Notes under the pieces: model-generated
Databases searched by the model: none
What the model was told of the DNA's origin: nothing
Seen by the model: only the letters and a program-made list of their open reading frames with translations
Assembly (NCBI GenBank): GCA_903772945.1
Contig: CAICTM010000270.1
Span: 18,563 to 82,562 of the forward strand
Direction: 5' to 3'
DNA: 64,000 nucleotides
Source of the DNA: Seminavis robusta
Taxonomy: Eukaryota; Bacillariophyta; Bacillariophyceae; Naviculales; Naviculaceae
Program-made: the position numbers and the translations under genes
Shown here: positions 1-10,438 of the stretch, one piece after another
Layout: every line of letters begins with the position of its first letter
Position numbering within the stretch: the stretch's first letter is position 1

Positions 1-2
1 CG

Positions 3-896
3 ACGGAAGCGACACCCGAAGAGGAAGAAGAAGTGGACCCCGACAGCTGCGGTTTCATCACACTCTATCAAGTAATGCAAGTGTGGCACTTTCTGGATAT
101 TGTGCTGGGAGTTGTGATTTTGATTTATGGTTCCGTCATGGCTCATTCCGCCTCTACGGTCGCCGTGGTATTTATCATTGGCTCTGGAGTTGTCTTGACG
201 ATTCGTGGTCTCAGCGGTGCACTGTCGCTGGGAACAGAAGACATGTGCCACCGTTGTGGCTTGTCCTTCTCGGCCGGTGCCTCTCCCATCATGGCCTGTA
301 CATGGTTTGTCTTGATGTTCATCAACTTGATCCTTCCGGGTCATGTCCGAAAATACCTCGAAGAACATCACATGCTCTGGAAATTTCTACAGAATTGGGA
401 AAATTCACACAAATTCGCACTCACACTACTCTTATTTGGAGTCTTTCTTTTGGAATGTGTACGATGGCAATTGGTCTTGAACTTGCAACGAAAAATTCAC
501 ATTCTGGAAGCCATGGAGGACGCCAGAGCCAGTGCGAGGGCAGCACGGCGCAATCGAATGGCGGATCGACCATGGTGGTTTTCTTCCAACAACGCACCGT
601 CCGATCCCAACGACCCCTTGACGGATGCTTTGCTGCCTGTGACGGCCGAGCGACATGAACCGCGACAACAATCTACTGGCTGGTCCTTTTTGGGGAGACC
701 CAAGCGCACCCATCGTGTCAGTCAAAATGTACGAGAAGATGCCTCGGTCGATTTTGCGTCCATTCAAGATGATTGGGCCAGCCGTACCGAGGAAGACCCG
801 TTCTGGTGGAGCCGAGAAGACGATAGCACCGCACCACCCACAGAAGAAGTGTCGTGGACCAAGGACAGTAGTAAAAAGTCACCAACGAGAAGGTGA
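3..896 (+). CDS. Four-span membrane protein, 5' end outside window
   Basis: The frame is open from the window edge, where it reads a short Glu-rich run before Val-Asp-Pro-Asp-Ser-Cys, so the true start lies to the left. Four hydrophobic segments are visible in the first half (roughly residues 18-37, 42-60, 88-104 and 128-145 counted from base 33). They are followed by a hydrophilic, Arg- and Ser-rich tail of about 130 residues. The topology resembles tetraspan proteins of the MARVEL or tetraspanin kind, but I see no diagnostic motif such as the tetraspanin CCG. The stop is TGA at 894-896. Function unknown. The ORF is clearly coding by length and by its strong membrane pattern. Confidence 0.7.
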   Translation, partial: TEATPEEEEEVDPDSCGFITLYQVMQVWHFLDIVLGVVILIYGSVMAHSASTVAVVFIIGSGVVLTIRGLSGALSLGTEDMCHRCGLSFSAGASPIMACTWFVLMFINLILPGHVRKYLEEHHMLWKFLQNWENSHKFALTLLLFGVFLLECVRWQLVLNLQRKIHILEAMEDARASARAARRNRMADRPWWFSSNNAPSDPNDPLTDALLPVTAERHEPRQQSTGWSFLGRPKRTHRVSQNVREDASVDFASIQDDWASRTEEDPFWWSREDDSTAPPTEEVSWTKDSSKKSPTRR

Positions 897-987
897 TGAA
901 TGTAGCAGAATTGCATTGTGGTTGTTATTGTGTGCGACATAACTCCATTGTTTCTGTTCAAAAAGTCCGTGGCAATGTAGAGTAAAG

Positions 988-1272
988 ATGATAAGGCACT
1001 TTACAAAGGAAGAGGCACGTCAGATTCAACTGGAGACACGAGGGAGCAATCTGATTCCGGTAATAGTACCTGCACGAGGAGTCGAGGGGCGGCCACCGAG
1101 TCGAGTCGTTTGGTATCAGAATGATATAATCAATGTAGAGACGGTACCGTACACGTTTACTCCCGTGGTGGACTCAATGAGCTGCCATTCGATGAATGGT
1201 GCCACCAAGCTCCTGTTGGTCAAAAGATGCAAAGCGGTTTCTGGCCAAAAGGACGGAGAAACAAAAATCTAG
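988..1272 (+). CDS. Possible small protein of 94 residues
   Basis: This short ATG-started frame has a basic, hydrophilic N-terminus and no domain I recognise. Its end overlaps a longer minus-strand frame (1220-1846), so at most one of the two is likely to be real here. It may be a chance frame in a gene-poor region. Confidence 0.15.
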   Translation: MIRHFTKEEARQIQLETRGSNLIPVIVPARGVEGRPPSRVVWYQNDIINVETVPYTFTPVVDSMSCHSMNGATKLLLVKRCKAVSGQKDGETKI

Positions 1273-1753
1273 CTATAACAGTTTGCAACTTCTGTAACCT
1301 TACTGACATTGGCACCTGAGGTGGAATAGCAACTACCAGATAGTGGCATGGGTTCTTGTACTCTACCATAGTGGTAGAGGAAGATTGGATGCACCAAGCA
1401 GAACAAATACAGCTAAAAAGAGGGGTGACGAACTCATGCGACCGATGCACACGAGGAGCCATCCGCACTAAACACGAATAGCAACAGCACCAACACCAGG
1501 ACAGACAAAGATGCTCATCATCCATTGTAACTTCATATTGTGCATCAAACTCTCTTCCAAGACGCGCTTGTCTCGGCTGCCATATCATATCAAAAAACCA
1601 GCCCAGCAGCATGTCCTTCGTGCGCACCTGGAAGAAACCCCAAGTACTGACAGCACAACGTTCAATATCATGTATGTGAGGTACAGGTATTGATTTCCTT
1701 CGAACACTGCCATTCAAGATGACCACCGGCTCAGCCAGAGAGTCATTGTTCAT
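1220..1753 (-). CDS. Possible unknown protein or exon
   Basis: An uninterrupted minus-strand frame of 208 codons runs from about 1846 to a stop at 1220. The first ATG lies at 1753. A TTTGTAG sequence just upstream of 1846 could be a splice acceptor, so this may be a 3' exon. The translation is Cys- and Trp-rich in the middle and has no recognisable family. The open length is greater than expected by chance for this base composition, which is the only support. Confidence 0.22.
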   Translation of the reverse strand: MNNDSLAEPVVILNGSVRRKSIPVPHIHDIERCAVSTWGFFQVRTKDMLLGWFFDMIWQPRQARLGREFDAQYEVTMDDEHLCLSWCWCCCYSCLVRMAPRVHRSHEFVTPLFSCICSAWCIQSSSTTMVEYKNPCHYLVVAIPPQVPMSVRLQKLQTVIARFLFLRPFGQKPLCIF

Positions 1754-1846
1754 TTTGGTATGAGAGACAAAGAGAGGGTAGCTAGCCCAAGAAAAGTCCT
1801 CCGGACGAAAGTGAAGTTTGGAGACTGGGGAAGCTGTTGCGGGCAC

Positions 1847-2880
1847 CTACAAATGTCTGTTGTTTCACCCAAACACTTGTCCAACGGGTTTATTACTCTG
1901 GCAATGATTCTGTCATCCATTCCAGAAAAGGCGACCATTGGATAGCAGAACCATGGAGGAGACAGAGACACAGAAATCGATGAGGATGATCAAAAGGCTC
2001 CTGGAGAGCAACTCAGGAAGTCTTCGCAGGGAAAATGATGCGCAGGTTGAAACCTCTCATCATTAGCTAGCCATCCATCAGAATGCTTGAGAACCTAGCT
2101 AGGAATCAACGGTAACTCAATTTCTTTGATAGAGTAGATCGTACCAAGTATCTAGCTAATGGCTATATCACGTAGTGGCTATCGTAGATCGAATTAGTGG
2201 TTCTGACAAAGACAGCAGCAGCCGTCAAGCCTCGGCTCACAACCCACAACCCACAAGCGATCGAGTGAAGGAAGGTTGTACCAGGTACCGGTGCCTTGCA
2301 TAGTACCGCTACCAGCCTGGTACTGTAGCAGCTTTCTACAGCTCTTTCTACCGTACCAGGAACGTCTCCACTTTACTGACTTTTGGCGATTTTACCAGAA
2401 AAATCTCAACATGAATTGATCATTAGACTACTCAAATCGCTCATGATGAATTCATCATCAAGTTTAATACTTTCATCATTAATTCACAATGAATGTTTAA
2501 ATTCATCACTAATTCAATTATTTTCATCAAAATTCATCATATTGCAGCACAAATGCACGCTGTATTTTCAATAAATTTCATCACGGATTCATGATGAATT
2601 GATGATGAATTCAAAGTTTCATGATGAATTCATCACCAATGTAATTACTTTCATCATTAATTCATGATGATTGGTTTACATGTAATTCATCACCAATTCA
2701 TCAAGTTTTAGAAAATTCATCATAATTCATCATAGGGGAGACGTTCCAGGTACCAGGTACTGGGTTTCGTGTCTTGGATCTTGGCAGTAAAAGCTGTTAT
2801 TTGCTGAAGCAAGACTCCAATCGAGTTCGATCCCAAGATCCAGTGACTTCCGCTGCGGATTTCGGTTGAAAGAGGGCTGA
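1847..2880. other. Gene-poor stretch
   Basis: I see no convincing gene here. The stretch holds several CTAGCTAG-type palindromes (around 2064-2160), a GGTACC/TACCGG-rich patch at 2278-2357 and the TTCATCAT repeat block listed separately. Confidence 0.5.
2397..2735. repeat. AT-rich TTCATCAT / ATGATGAATT repeat block
   Basis: About 340 bases are built from short degenerate copies of TTCATCA and its complement TGATGAA, mixed in both orientations with AATTCATCA and GATGAATTC. The two orientations sit next to each other, so the block can fold back on itself at many places. It is much more AT-rich than its flanks and contains no credible gene. GGTACC-type palindromes flank it on both sides (about 2278-2357 and 2748-2760). 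Confidence 0.75.
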
Positions 2881-2973
2881 TTGATAAAAGATGCTCCCAC
2901 GCAAAGGACACAATCCTTTTTGAGGGAGGTAGTGCCGGTAAACTGGCTTCGCGGTGTGGTGAAGATGGTGAAG

Positions 2974-3723
2974 ATGAGCCAAGAATATCATCCTGTGGCT
3001 ACCGCAATCCCAGCCATAGATGAACCAGATAACGGCATGGTTTCGGTGGCTGCAGCGGAAGCGACAAAGGACACCATTGTGGGGCTGACGGAACAGCAAG
3101 AGCATCTTCGAGCGTCCATCCCAAGCTGGCAAGATACTTTTTTTGAAGGACGCCAAGATATCTGGGGTGTTTTCGATTTTGACTCGAAAGCCCTGATCTC
3201 GCGTGATACTAAGGTGAACCTTTTGGCATCGGTGGTCCTTCTCTGGTTCACCATTTTTGTGCTTGAGAGTTTATGGGGGGCAATCCTGGTCTTCTTTATC
3301 TTTTACAACAATCATCGAGCCTGCGTTGGAACCCATTCCACACGCCATTTGGCTTTGGTGCGTACAGGCATCCTGTTCGTGCACGAGCGCCATCGCACTT
3401 GGTATGGAATGGCTGGGAGTTCGCAACAATTGGTTCCGTGGGGTGATATCCGCGTGATTGCCCCCAAGTATGCCTCTGGAGATGTGATCGTTTGCTTTGC
3501 ATGTGATACTCACAGTGTCTGTTTAAGAGAATATGACGCTATCTGTGATGAAACGGCAGGGGTTATCTTGGATATCCGTGGTATCAAGGAGGCTGAGGCA
3601 TTCGTCAACGTGGTCCAACAAGTCAGTAAGGCAACTGTGAAGGGCAAGAAGCTCCCACAGAACAGTTCCTTTGGTGGTGATCTTGCTACCGCAACCCCGG
3701 TACCGTCGAGCTCAGTGGTGTAA
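2974..3723 (+). CDS. Membrane protein with C-terminal PH-like domain
   Basis: The frame is open from 2881. I chose the ATG at 2974 because the protein then begins with a soluble head of about 80 residues, and the 31 codons before it have no clear features. Two close hydrophobic segments (about residues 100-128 from 2974) form a hairpin anchor. A beta-rich stretch of about 100 residues follows, containing the Leu-Val-Arg-Thr-Gly-Ile-Leu and Val-Pro-Trp-Gly-Asp-Ile elements. That layout resembles a bacterial-type PH (bPH2) domain placed after a membrane hairpin. The tail is Thr/Pro/Ser-rich. I do not recognise an orthologue, so a role at a membrane is an inference only. Confidence 0.6.
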   Translation: MSQEYHPVATAIPAIDEPDNGMVSVAAAEATKDTIVGLTEQQEHLRASIPSWQDTFFEGRQDIWGVFDFDSKALISRDTKVNLLASVVLLWFTIFVLESLWGAILVFFIFYNNHRACVGTHSTRHLALVRTGILFVHERHRTWYGMAGSSQQLVPWGDIRVIAPKYASGDVIVCFACDTHSVCLREYDAICDETAGVILDIRGIKEAEAFVNVVQQVSKATVKGKKLPQNSSFGGDLATATPVPSSSVV

Positions 3724-4585
3724 TGCAAATGTTTCCTGGGTCCATGAATTCCTGCTTTAGAAGAGCTGAAATCGAGGCGAATATCAACTATAAAATGTAA
3801 CAGAGGTTTGCACCTCTCGCTGTGGATGTTCGTGCGTTTCATTTGCAGACTAACTATCCACATGATGTAGACTTATAACGTGCTCTCCTGTTGGTTGGGT
3901 ACACGGCCACGAATCTAGCTGGCTAGAAGATTGAATGAATGATTCGATTCAATCCAATCCAATCCAATCCGGTGAAGATCCTTTGTCGGGTTAGTTAGTT
4001 GTGCCGACTCGACTCCACTCCAAGTTATCACGCGGTGCCATGCTCGATGCGTCTGTCAGCCCAGAACTGTTTCAAGATAGCTTCAAGAATTCGCCTGTTC
4101 ATATCTACTTCTGCTGTCCGACTACCAGGTACACTGATCGGACTGTCTTGAACTTTGCCTCGTATTCTTTGTTTGGCTTTCCTTTACGCTCTTGCGACAA
4201 CTCGAGCTTCGCGATCTCTTTCGTTGAAGCACAGGACCAACACAACAACCTGGCCCATGTACTACCTGGTACCTAAATGTGTTATTCTCGAGTGTGGTGT
4301 TCAGGCTTTGCCACATGTACTTGCTTCGCTGGTACCGGTGCCAATGGCCTGCGACCTGCGACAAAGAAGCTTGCCCACGCCGTGGAATCGAGTCATCCGG
4401 GAACGTGGATACTTTTTTGGGGTGTGTCAGGTTTCTGACTCAGCCATGTTCGTTCGCTTCTTGCTCCACGAACCTGCAATAAACAGGAAAAGGGCAGGGG
4501 CTGCTTGTGTTTGAAAGCCTGACCTGTTTGACGGTGGCACGGCAACCAAAATGAAGGCCCACGCAGCAATGATGTGCCGAATAAG
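3724..4585. other. Intergenic region
   Basis: No gene is supported. A pentanucleotide microsatellite of four perfect AATCC units lies at 3951-3970. Several GGTACC-like sites occur near 4268-4336. The last part is the upstream region of the oxidoreductase gene at 4586. Confidence 0.5.
3951..3970. repeat. AATCC microsatellite
   Basis: Four perfect tandem AATCC units, preceded by two GATTC units that may be diverged copies. Confidence 0.8.
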
Positions 4586-4970
4586 ATGATGCATTCTTAC
4601 GGGAGCTGTGGAAAGCTCGGACTCAGAAGTGTGGAAACTGAAATGACATCTCCATCAAAGTCACAAAAGCAGAAAAGTATGGAAGCGTTCACAAAACCAA
4701 CACAAAGGGCTTCGGCATCCAGTAGGCGACACCGATCCCATCAAACAGCCACATCAATTTTCGTTCATCTGATATTCTTCCTTCTGGCAGCAATTATCAT
4801 GCCAGTTCCACTGCGAGATTCCACTGCCAATGCTCTCCGAGTACTTTCTTCTCCCTCGGTGCACCGTCACCATAACCGCGGCCAAGTTCCGCTGAGACGG
4901 CCGTCGCTGTTGCAGCAATCGGCACATTTGGAACCACATGCGGATGAAAAGACGTTTCAGCAATCATCTC

Positions 4971-5001
<31 letters not shown>

Positions 5002-6505
5002 TTTAGTGTTGGTCGGAGGCGGTCATGCCCATGCTCAAGTCATCAAGGCATTGAATTGGGCCAGTCGTCCTTCGGACTTGAAAGTCACTCTGATTGACCA
5101 GCAATCGGCTGCGTCGTACAGCGGCATGGTCCCAGGATGTATATACCAACGGTACACACCGGACGAAACACTCTTGCATTTGCAACCGTTGGCAGAATGG
5201 GCTGGTATTGACTTTGTCCATGCCAAGGTGGTGGACATTGACTTGGAACAAAAACTTGTCCGCGTGGCGACATCCCCCACCACCAGTGGAGACGCCAATC
5301 GTCATCAGACCATCCCCTTTGATTGCATCAGCATTGACATTGGCAGTACTTCACGGGGACTCGATGACACTCCTGGTGCACGAGAATTCACCATCCCCAC
5401 TCGACCCATTTCCAAGCTGGTCGAGCGCATTGACCGGTCCATCGAGGAAGTGATCAGAGATGATGAAGCACAACAACCAGAAGCAGAAGCAGATCCTCGA
5501 GTGGTTGTCATTGGGGGCGGTGCCGCTGGTGTGGAGCTGTCCATGGCCTTGAATGGCCGCTTTCGGTCTCAATTACCCAACAAGAATACGCAAGTGACAT
5601 TGCTGGATGCGGGGACGGAGCTCCTGCCAGGGGAATCCCAACGCGGCCGTGAAAAACTACAACAAATCATGCGAGAACAAGGAATTCAAGTTATTCATCA
5701 ATCACAAGTACAGGAGTTATCCGAGAATCGCATCTTTGCATCTATAGATGGCAAACCAACCATCATTCCCTACAGTCACTGTGTTTGGGCCACAGGGGCA
5801 GGAGCCCATCCCTTGGCATACCGACTCCAGCAAAAGGGACTGGATGCCACCAAGCATGGATGGATTCGGGTGAATCAACATCTGCAAAGCACATCGCACC
5901 CCTTTGTCTTTGCCGCGGGGGACTGTTGTAGTATTGACAATCTACCCACACCCAAAGCCGGAGTCTTTGCTGTCCGAGCGGGACCTGTGCTGATTGAAAA
6001 CTTGACAGCCTATCTGCAACAGCTTCGCCGCCGTCGTGCAAACAGTGGCGTCATGTCTCCTACGGATGCAGAGATTGAGAAAGTCACGTTGAAGAAGTAT
6101 GTGCCTCAATCAGACTTCTTGAAGCTTCTTGTGTGCGGCGACGGTAGGGCTCTGGGACTGCGGTTTGGACAGGCTTTTCATGGCAAGTGGGTCATGGAAC
6201 TCAAGGACAAGATTGACACCAACTTTATGGACCTGTTTCGACGAGAGCACTTAACCGAGTTGAAAGCAGGAGAAGAATACGACACTTCGCAGTACGACTC
6301 CAAAATGGCGGCCAAGACAACATTGGATCCAAAAGAAGGAGCGGAACTCTTGTCACGTACCGACGATGATGTCGACTACCAGGAGGCATGGTCTGTAATT
6401 CGAACCATGGCGGACAGTGAAGACTATCGAGAGCAAGTCTTATCTTTCATGGGGGGCACACAAACACAAGAGGAAAGCGAACCAACTTCAGCTGTAGCTG
6501 CATAA
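4586..6505 (+). CDS. FAD/NAD(P)H oxidoreductase of the SelD N-terminal type
   Basis: This is a two-dinucleotide-fold flavoprotein resembling the pyridine-nucleotide-disulfide oxidoreductase module that is fused to the N-terminus of selenophosphate synthetase in some organisms (the family called Nterm_to_SelD), and more distantly NDH-2 dehydrogenases. The numbering below counts four codons before the first ATG. The FAD-binding GGGHAHA sits at about 148-154, a TYSGMVPG-like element (SYSGMVPG) at 181-188, the second GxGxxG fold (IGGGAAGVE) at 313-321, and an FAAGDC motif near 445. A hydrophobic segment at about 62-78 follows a basic head, so the protein probably enters the secretory route or a plastid. 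A run of about 10 Gln precedes the catalytic part. No SelD kinase domain follows. The frame opens at a GTG, so the first ATG (4586) is the likely start. Confidence 0.82.
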
Positions 6506-7184
6506 CATATTAGAATAAAGAGTAGAATTAATAGAAACTTTGCTAGCCAGTATTACAACAATCCCATGGCACATGTAGCGGTTGCCATCATCACGTTCCT
6601 ACACATGTACCGTATGGTTACTCTGACGCTTCCACTGCCACATCACAATCCCACCCGCGAGGATCTTTTTGGAGAGATCCCATGGACATTCCTTTGCGTT
6701 CCACCAGATGGAACTGGCACCAGGCAAAGACTTGTCTCCTTGCCCAGCCAGCCGCACGAATCGAATCAGTGGGCACAGAGTAGCCCACCGTATATTGCAT
6801 TACTGATGATATTGGTCCTGCTTTGATGAAGCATCTTTTTGACTTGGACAGTCCTGCAATTTTCGGGGCTGCCTGAGGTTGACCAAATCTCGTCTTCTAA
6901 ATCTGGTGTGGCATTCTCATTGCCATCTTGATAGGCTTGATCCATGCTTTCCTCAACCTGATCGACAGTGGAGGTTTGACCACCAATGACGACGAATGTG
7001 GGGAAGGGGCGAGGGACGTCAAATGACGCTCATTTGCTCAGTATCCTTGCCGTAACAGCAGCTTTGACGCCGCTGCTCGTCGTCGACCATTGCGACCAAC
7101 CAAAATCCAAATCATTCCATCCTTGCCTTCATTGTTGTTTGTTTCGTGTTGCTCCTATATTATCTATAGTTAGCCAGTATCACC
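6506..7184. other. Intergenic region
   Basis: No gene is supported. The ORFs seen here are short, overlap on both strands and show no protein-like pattern. The region separates two plus-strand genes, so it should hold a terminator and the EMC3 promoter. Confidence 0.5.
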
Positions 7185-8141
7185 ATGACGACTCTGCTGC
7201 TGGATTCCGACATTCGCGATTGGGTGGTGTTGCCACTGTTTGTGATTATGATCGCAGCTGGTCTGCTGCGCCAAAATGTCGGAGTGCTTTTGAAGGCGGA
7301 TCCTCAAAAGTCTAATTTCATCCAACAACGAGCCCAGGGGACTGCCCGTCATGCTTCCAAGCTCAAGTCAGGTGCCTCTCACTACATCTCTACCTGGCAG
7401 TGGCAAATTCGCCGCATGCATTATGCCAAATTGTTGCAAGATACGGCAGAGTGGTGTGAAAGTGATGAAGCAGAGGCGGCTGGGAAACCCAAGAAAATGG
7501 TCAAGAAGGAAGATGGTACATTGGTCGAGGCAGATGACTCGGGTGCGGCCGACGATGATCCCATGAGCAACATGATGAATCCTCTATCCATGATGAAGGG
7601 AAATATGGCGTTTATGGTTCAAAATATGGTCATGATGCAAGGCATCCAGCATTTCTTTTCGGGGTTTATCCTGCTCAAGGTTCCATTCCCATTGACATTT
7701 GGATTCAAACAAATGTTCCAACGAGGTTTGTTCGAATTGCCAACACTGGATACATCCTATGTTTCATCTGTATCGTGGTACTTTCTAGTCATGTTTGGCT
7801 TGCGAAGTTTCTTCAAATTGGCCATTGGGGATCCATCCCAGGAACAGAAAGAACAGCAAATCGTAATGACACAACTGGGCTTTTCTCCTGCCAATCCTGC
7901 AGCTACTGGCAGTGGCGGAGATGCCAATGCAAAGATGCTACGCGGAGAAGCCGAAAATATTGAAATGTTCTTGCAGACAACCCACAAGAGCAAGTTGGAT
8001 GGGGTGGAAAAACGATTGCTGGGAAGCCGGTATCCCAAGAAAGCGGTTGCATACGGAAGTGCAGCCTCGGCAGCCAATGATTTCCTGTTGGGGGCAGCCG
8101 GAGTCAGTCGAGGCGGTGGCAAAAAGAAAAAGGCTCAGTAG
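7185..8141 (+). CDS. EMC3: ER membrane protein complex subunit 3
   Basis: EMC3 belongs to the Oxa1/YidC/Get1 superfamily. It is the subunit that guides membrane segments into the ER bilayer within the EMC insertase. The N-terminal segment DWVVLPLFVIMI is the first span. It is followed by the cytosolic helical region (QRAQGTARH...WQWQIRRMHY) and by a Met-rich stretch with PMSNMMNPLSMMKGN. The two later spans contain FFSGFILLKVPFPLTFGFK and SSVSWYFLVMFGLRSFFKL. At 318 residues the protein is longer than the usual ~260. The extra length is a Lys/Asp/Glu-rich insert at about residues 95-125 and a Gly/Lys-rich tail. It starts at the ATG in CACCATGAC, and there are no introns. Confidence 0.95.
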   Translation: MTTLLLDSDIRDWVVLPLFVIMIAAGLLRQNVGVLLKADPQKSNFIQQRAQGTARHASKLKSGASHYISTWQWQIRRMHYAKLLQDTAEWCESDEAEAAGKPKKMVKKEDGTLVEADDSGAADDDPMSNMMNPLSMMKGNMAFMVQNMVMMQGIQHFFSGFILLKVPFPLTFGFKQMFQRGLFELPTLDTSYVSSVSWYFLVMFGLRSFFKLAIGDPSQEQKEQQIVMTQLGFSPANPAATGSGGDANAKMLRGEAENIEMFLQTTHKSKLDGVEKRLLGSRYPKKAVAYGSAASAANDFLLGAAGVSRGGGKKKKAQ

Positions 8142-8317
8142 TATGATATCTCTAGCTAGCCTACTAGAATCTATAGCCGGCTGTAAGAAATGAAATGTAT
8201 AGACGGGTACCGGTAATACGAGATTAAGATGCATGGTTTCGATCTACCTACCGGTAGCTAGAGCGTTTGTTGGAGACATCCTCGATTGTTTTAGTGGAGG
8301 GATCCTGAACGAGGTCT

Positions 8318-10438
8318 TTACCACTGCGTATCCTTAACAGCAACGCCAGCGGCAGCTCCCAGGGAATGCTGTAACGGTGGCACTACATGGAAGTTGGTTT
8401 GAAGCTCTCCAGGCCCAAAGGTACGTTCCAGTTCTTGCAATGTAGTGCTGCTGGAACTGGAGGACGGCGACACGAACAAGTCTCGTGTCGCTGCAACACG
8501 TTGTCGCGTCTGTGTGGGAGTTTCTCGATCCGCCACCCGTACTTGTCCACCGCCGTTCAAACATCCCGAGGGACATGCCATGGCCTCGACAAAATCAAAC
8601 GGATAGCCGTCACTCTTCTTGGCGAATGGCTCGAGGACTCGTTGGAGGGTTTGCAGTCCGTACGCAATGGCAAAACGAAGGACCGGAACGGCTCCAGGAG
8701 CTTCCTCGCAAGAATATCCGTCGTCGTGTCGATAGAGACTCGCTTGATAATAGTCACGATTCCTGGCGGCTGCTCGTCGTACGCGAGCACTGACCACCTT
8801 GCCACTTGTATTCGTGGCTGTGGGTACTGGTTTCCATACAATTTCGGTATCGGATAGATCCGTCTGGAATAAGCGCCACGCGGCATAGCGGAACACAAAC
8901 TCTGCCAGGCCACCAGACCCCATGGTGAAGAAGGATGCATTCTCTGGAGACGTGCTGTTGCTGTTGTGCCCATTATTATTTGTCACCACACCACCCGAAT
9001 CATCAATGTCCATCTGAGCATTATTATTGCCCGTGGTGTCGTCGTCGTCGTCGTGATTCTGATCAATCTCCATGTCACTTGTTGTCATGATGGAATGTGG
9101 AGAAGCTGCAGCCACATCTTCCTGAGCAGCGAGAAGTGTCCCTTGGCGTTGGATGGGTTCTGGCAATGCGAGGGTGTTGTTGTTGAGCTGCAATGCATGC
9201 ATGGGTGCAGGTTCTAACGTTTCCAGATAGCTCTTGACAAGTGTACGCAATTCTTCCTGGGTGTATTCCTCGACGGGTTTCATGATAGCGTTGTTCGAGG
9301 ACGCCTTGTCGTATGCGAATTCGGCCAACATTTGGAACCATTCCTGCGTTGTCAGGACCAAATCCACATCTTGTTGGTCCTCACTTGTTCCTAACAGTGT
9401 GGGCCTTGCAAAATCCTTGCGAGATGCTTCGAGCTTTTTGTCGTGACAGGGCATGAACGCCAGGTGGAATAGTTCCTGTTGTTGTTGTTGTTGTTTTCTC
9501 CACCAAGCCCCCGCCAGACTCATGGGTGACTTGGAATGAGCCAAATGCCGCACGGCCCCATGAGTCGATTTTTCCACCAGACATACCAATGCCGGACACG
9601 ACGATGTCAAGAGTGGCAAAGAGGGAGGTGAAGCAGGTGTATTATTGGGAATGACATGTGTGCTTCCATCGGGTAGCATGAATTTAGTTTCCTGGTAATT
9701 CACAGCGATTGAAGGGGTATTTTGCAGTTCCAATTGATGCCTAAAATTTCCTGCCTGTGGTTGTGCCTGTGTTTGTTGTTGTTGTTGCTGTATTTGTGCT
9801 TGCTGATGGGCACGACAAAATTCTTCTCCCGCTTGCAAGAGCGACCACTGCAAGGGCAGATTACCATCCAGCACGGCTGCAACTTGCAGAATTTCTCGTA
9901 AGCAAGTGACCAATTGTAGCTTGATTCGAATCGCATCGTGTGGTGGAACTTGCAAATGCCGCAACAAATCGGCCCAAACGGCGGGAGATACCGTGGCCAC
10001 TACCAACTTTTGGCTATTGTTTTCGTGCATGGCCTTTTTCAATGCCGTCAAGGAATGCTGTTGTTCCAACAAGACCGTTTCGGCCGTGGTGACACATCCC
10101 GAACAGGCCAAACAATCTGCCATGGAAGCCTTGATGGGATCTTTTTTATTCTTCAACATTTCAGTTGTTGGAATCACCGGGCCTCCTTGCTCTTCCCCAC
10201 TATTAACAGTAGTAGGACTGATGCGAGTTCTTCGTTTGCGTTGACGCGGAATGACTTGATTATTGGTTTCGGTGGTCGGATGAATGACATTATTGTTTTT
10301 ATTATTATTAGTAGTAGCAGGGGTATCCTGATTATTGGTGTCTTCACTGTTGCTGTTGTAGAGCGGGTTCACACATGCTTGGGATGGGGCCAGATAATCG
10401 TCCACATTGCTAAGGAACACTGCAGAGGAGTTGTTCAT
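8318..10438 (-). CDS. NAR1: Cytosolic Fe-S assembly factor NAR1 (hydrogenase-like)
   Basis: NAR1/CIAO3 is the [FeFe]-hydrogenase-like protein that links the early and late steps of cytosolic iron-sulfur assembly. The start at 10438 gives the typical opening with DDYLAPSQACVNP; the frame extends a further 64 codons upstream but those look untranslated. The N-terminal 4Fe-4S ligands are Cys22 and the C-x2-C-x2-C group at 109, 112 and 115. H-cluster-like Cys residues occur in SSCPALVC, MPCHDKKLE and ACPSGCLNGGGQ. The protein ends in Asp-Thr-Gln-Trp, matching the conserved terminal Trp that docks NAR1 on the targeting complex. At 706 residues it exceeds the usual ~480. The excess is Asn/Thr-, Gln- and Asp-rich low-complexity inserts. 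Confidence 0.93.
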   Translation of the reverse strand: MNNSSAVFLSNVDDYLAPSQACVNPLYNSNSEDTNNQDTPATTNNNKNNNVIHPTTETNNQVIPRQRKRRTRISPTTVNSGEEQGGPVIPTTEMLKNKKDPIKASMADCLACSGCVTTAETVLLEQQHSLTALKKAMHENNSQKLVVATVSPAVWADLLRHLQVPPHDAIRIKLQLVTCLREILQVAAVLDGNLPLQWSLLQAGEEFCRAHQQAQIQQQQQQTQAQPQAGNFRHQLELQNTPSIAVNYQETKFMLPDGSTHVIPNNTPASPPSLPLLTSSCPALVCLVEKSTHGAVRHLAHSKSPMSLAGAWWRKQQQQQQELFHLAFMPCHDKKLEASRKDFARPTLLGTSEDQQDVDLVLTTQEWFQMLAEFAYDKASSNNAIMKPVEEYTQEELRTLVKSYLETLEPAPMHALQLNNNTLALPEPIQRQGTLLAAQEDVAAASPHSIMTTSDMEIDQNHDDDDDTTGNNNAQMDIDDSGGVVTNNNGHNSNSTSPENASFFTMGSGGLAEFVFRYAAWRLFQTDLSDTEIVWKPVPTATNTSGKVVSARVRRAAARNRDYYQASLYRHDDGYSCEEAPGAVPVLRFAIAYGLQTLQRVLEPFAKKSDGYPFDFVEAMACPSGCLNGGGQVRVADRETPTQTRQRVAATRDLFVSPSSSSSSTTLQELERTFGPGELQTNFHVVPPLQHSLGAAAGVAVKDTQW

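Noticed and set aside
83-961. Several extra frames inside the first gene on both strands
   Set aside because: They overlap the clearly coding four-span frame and have no protein-like features of their own.
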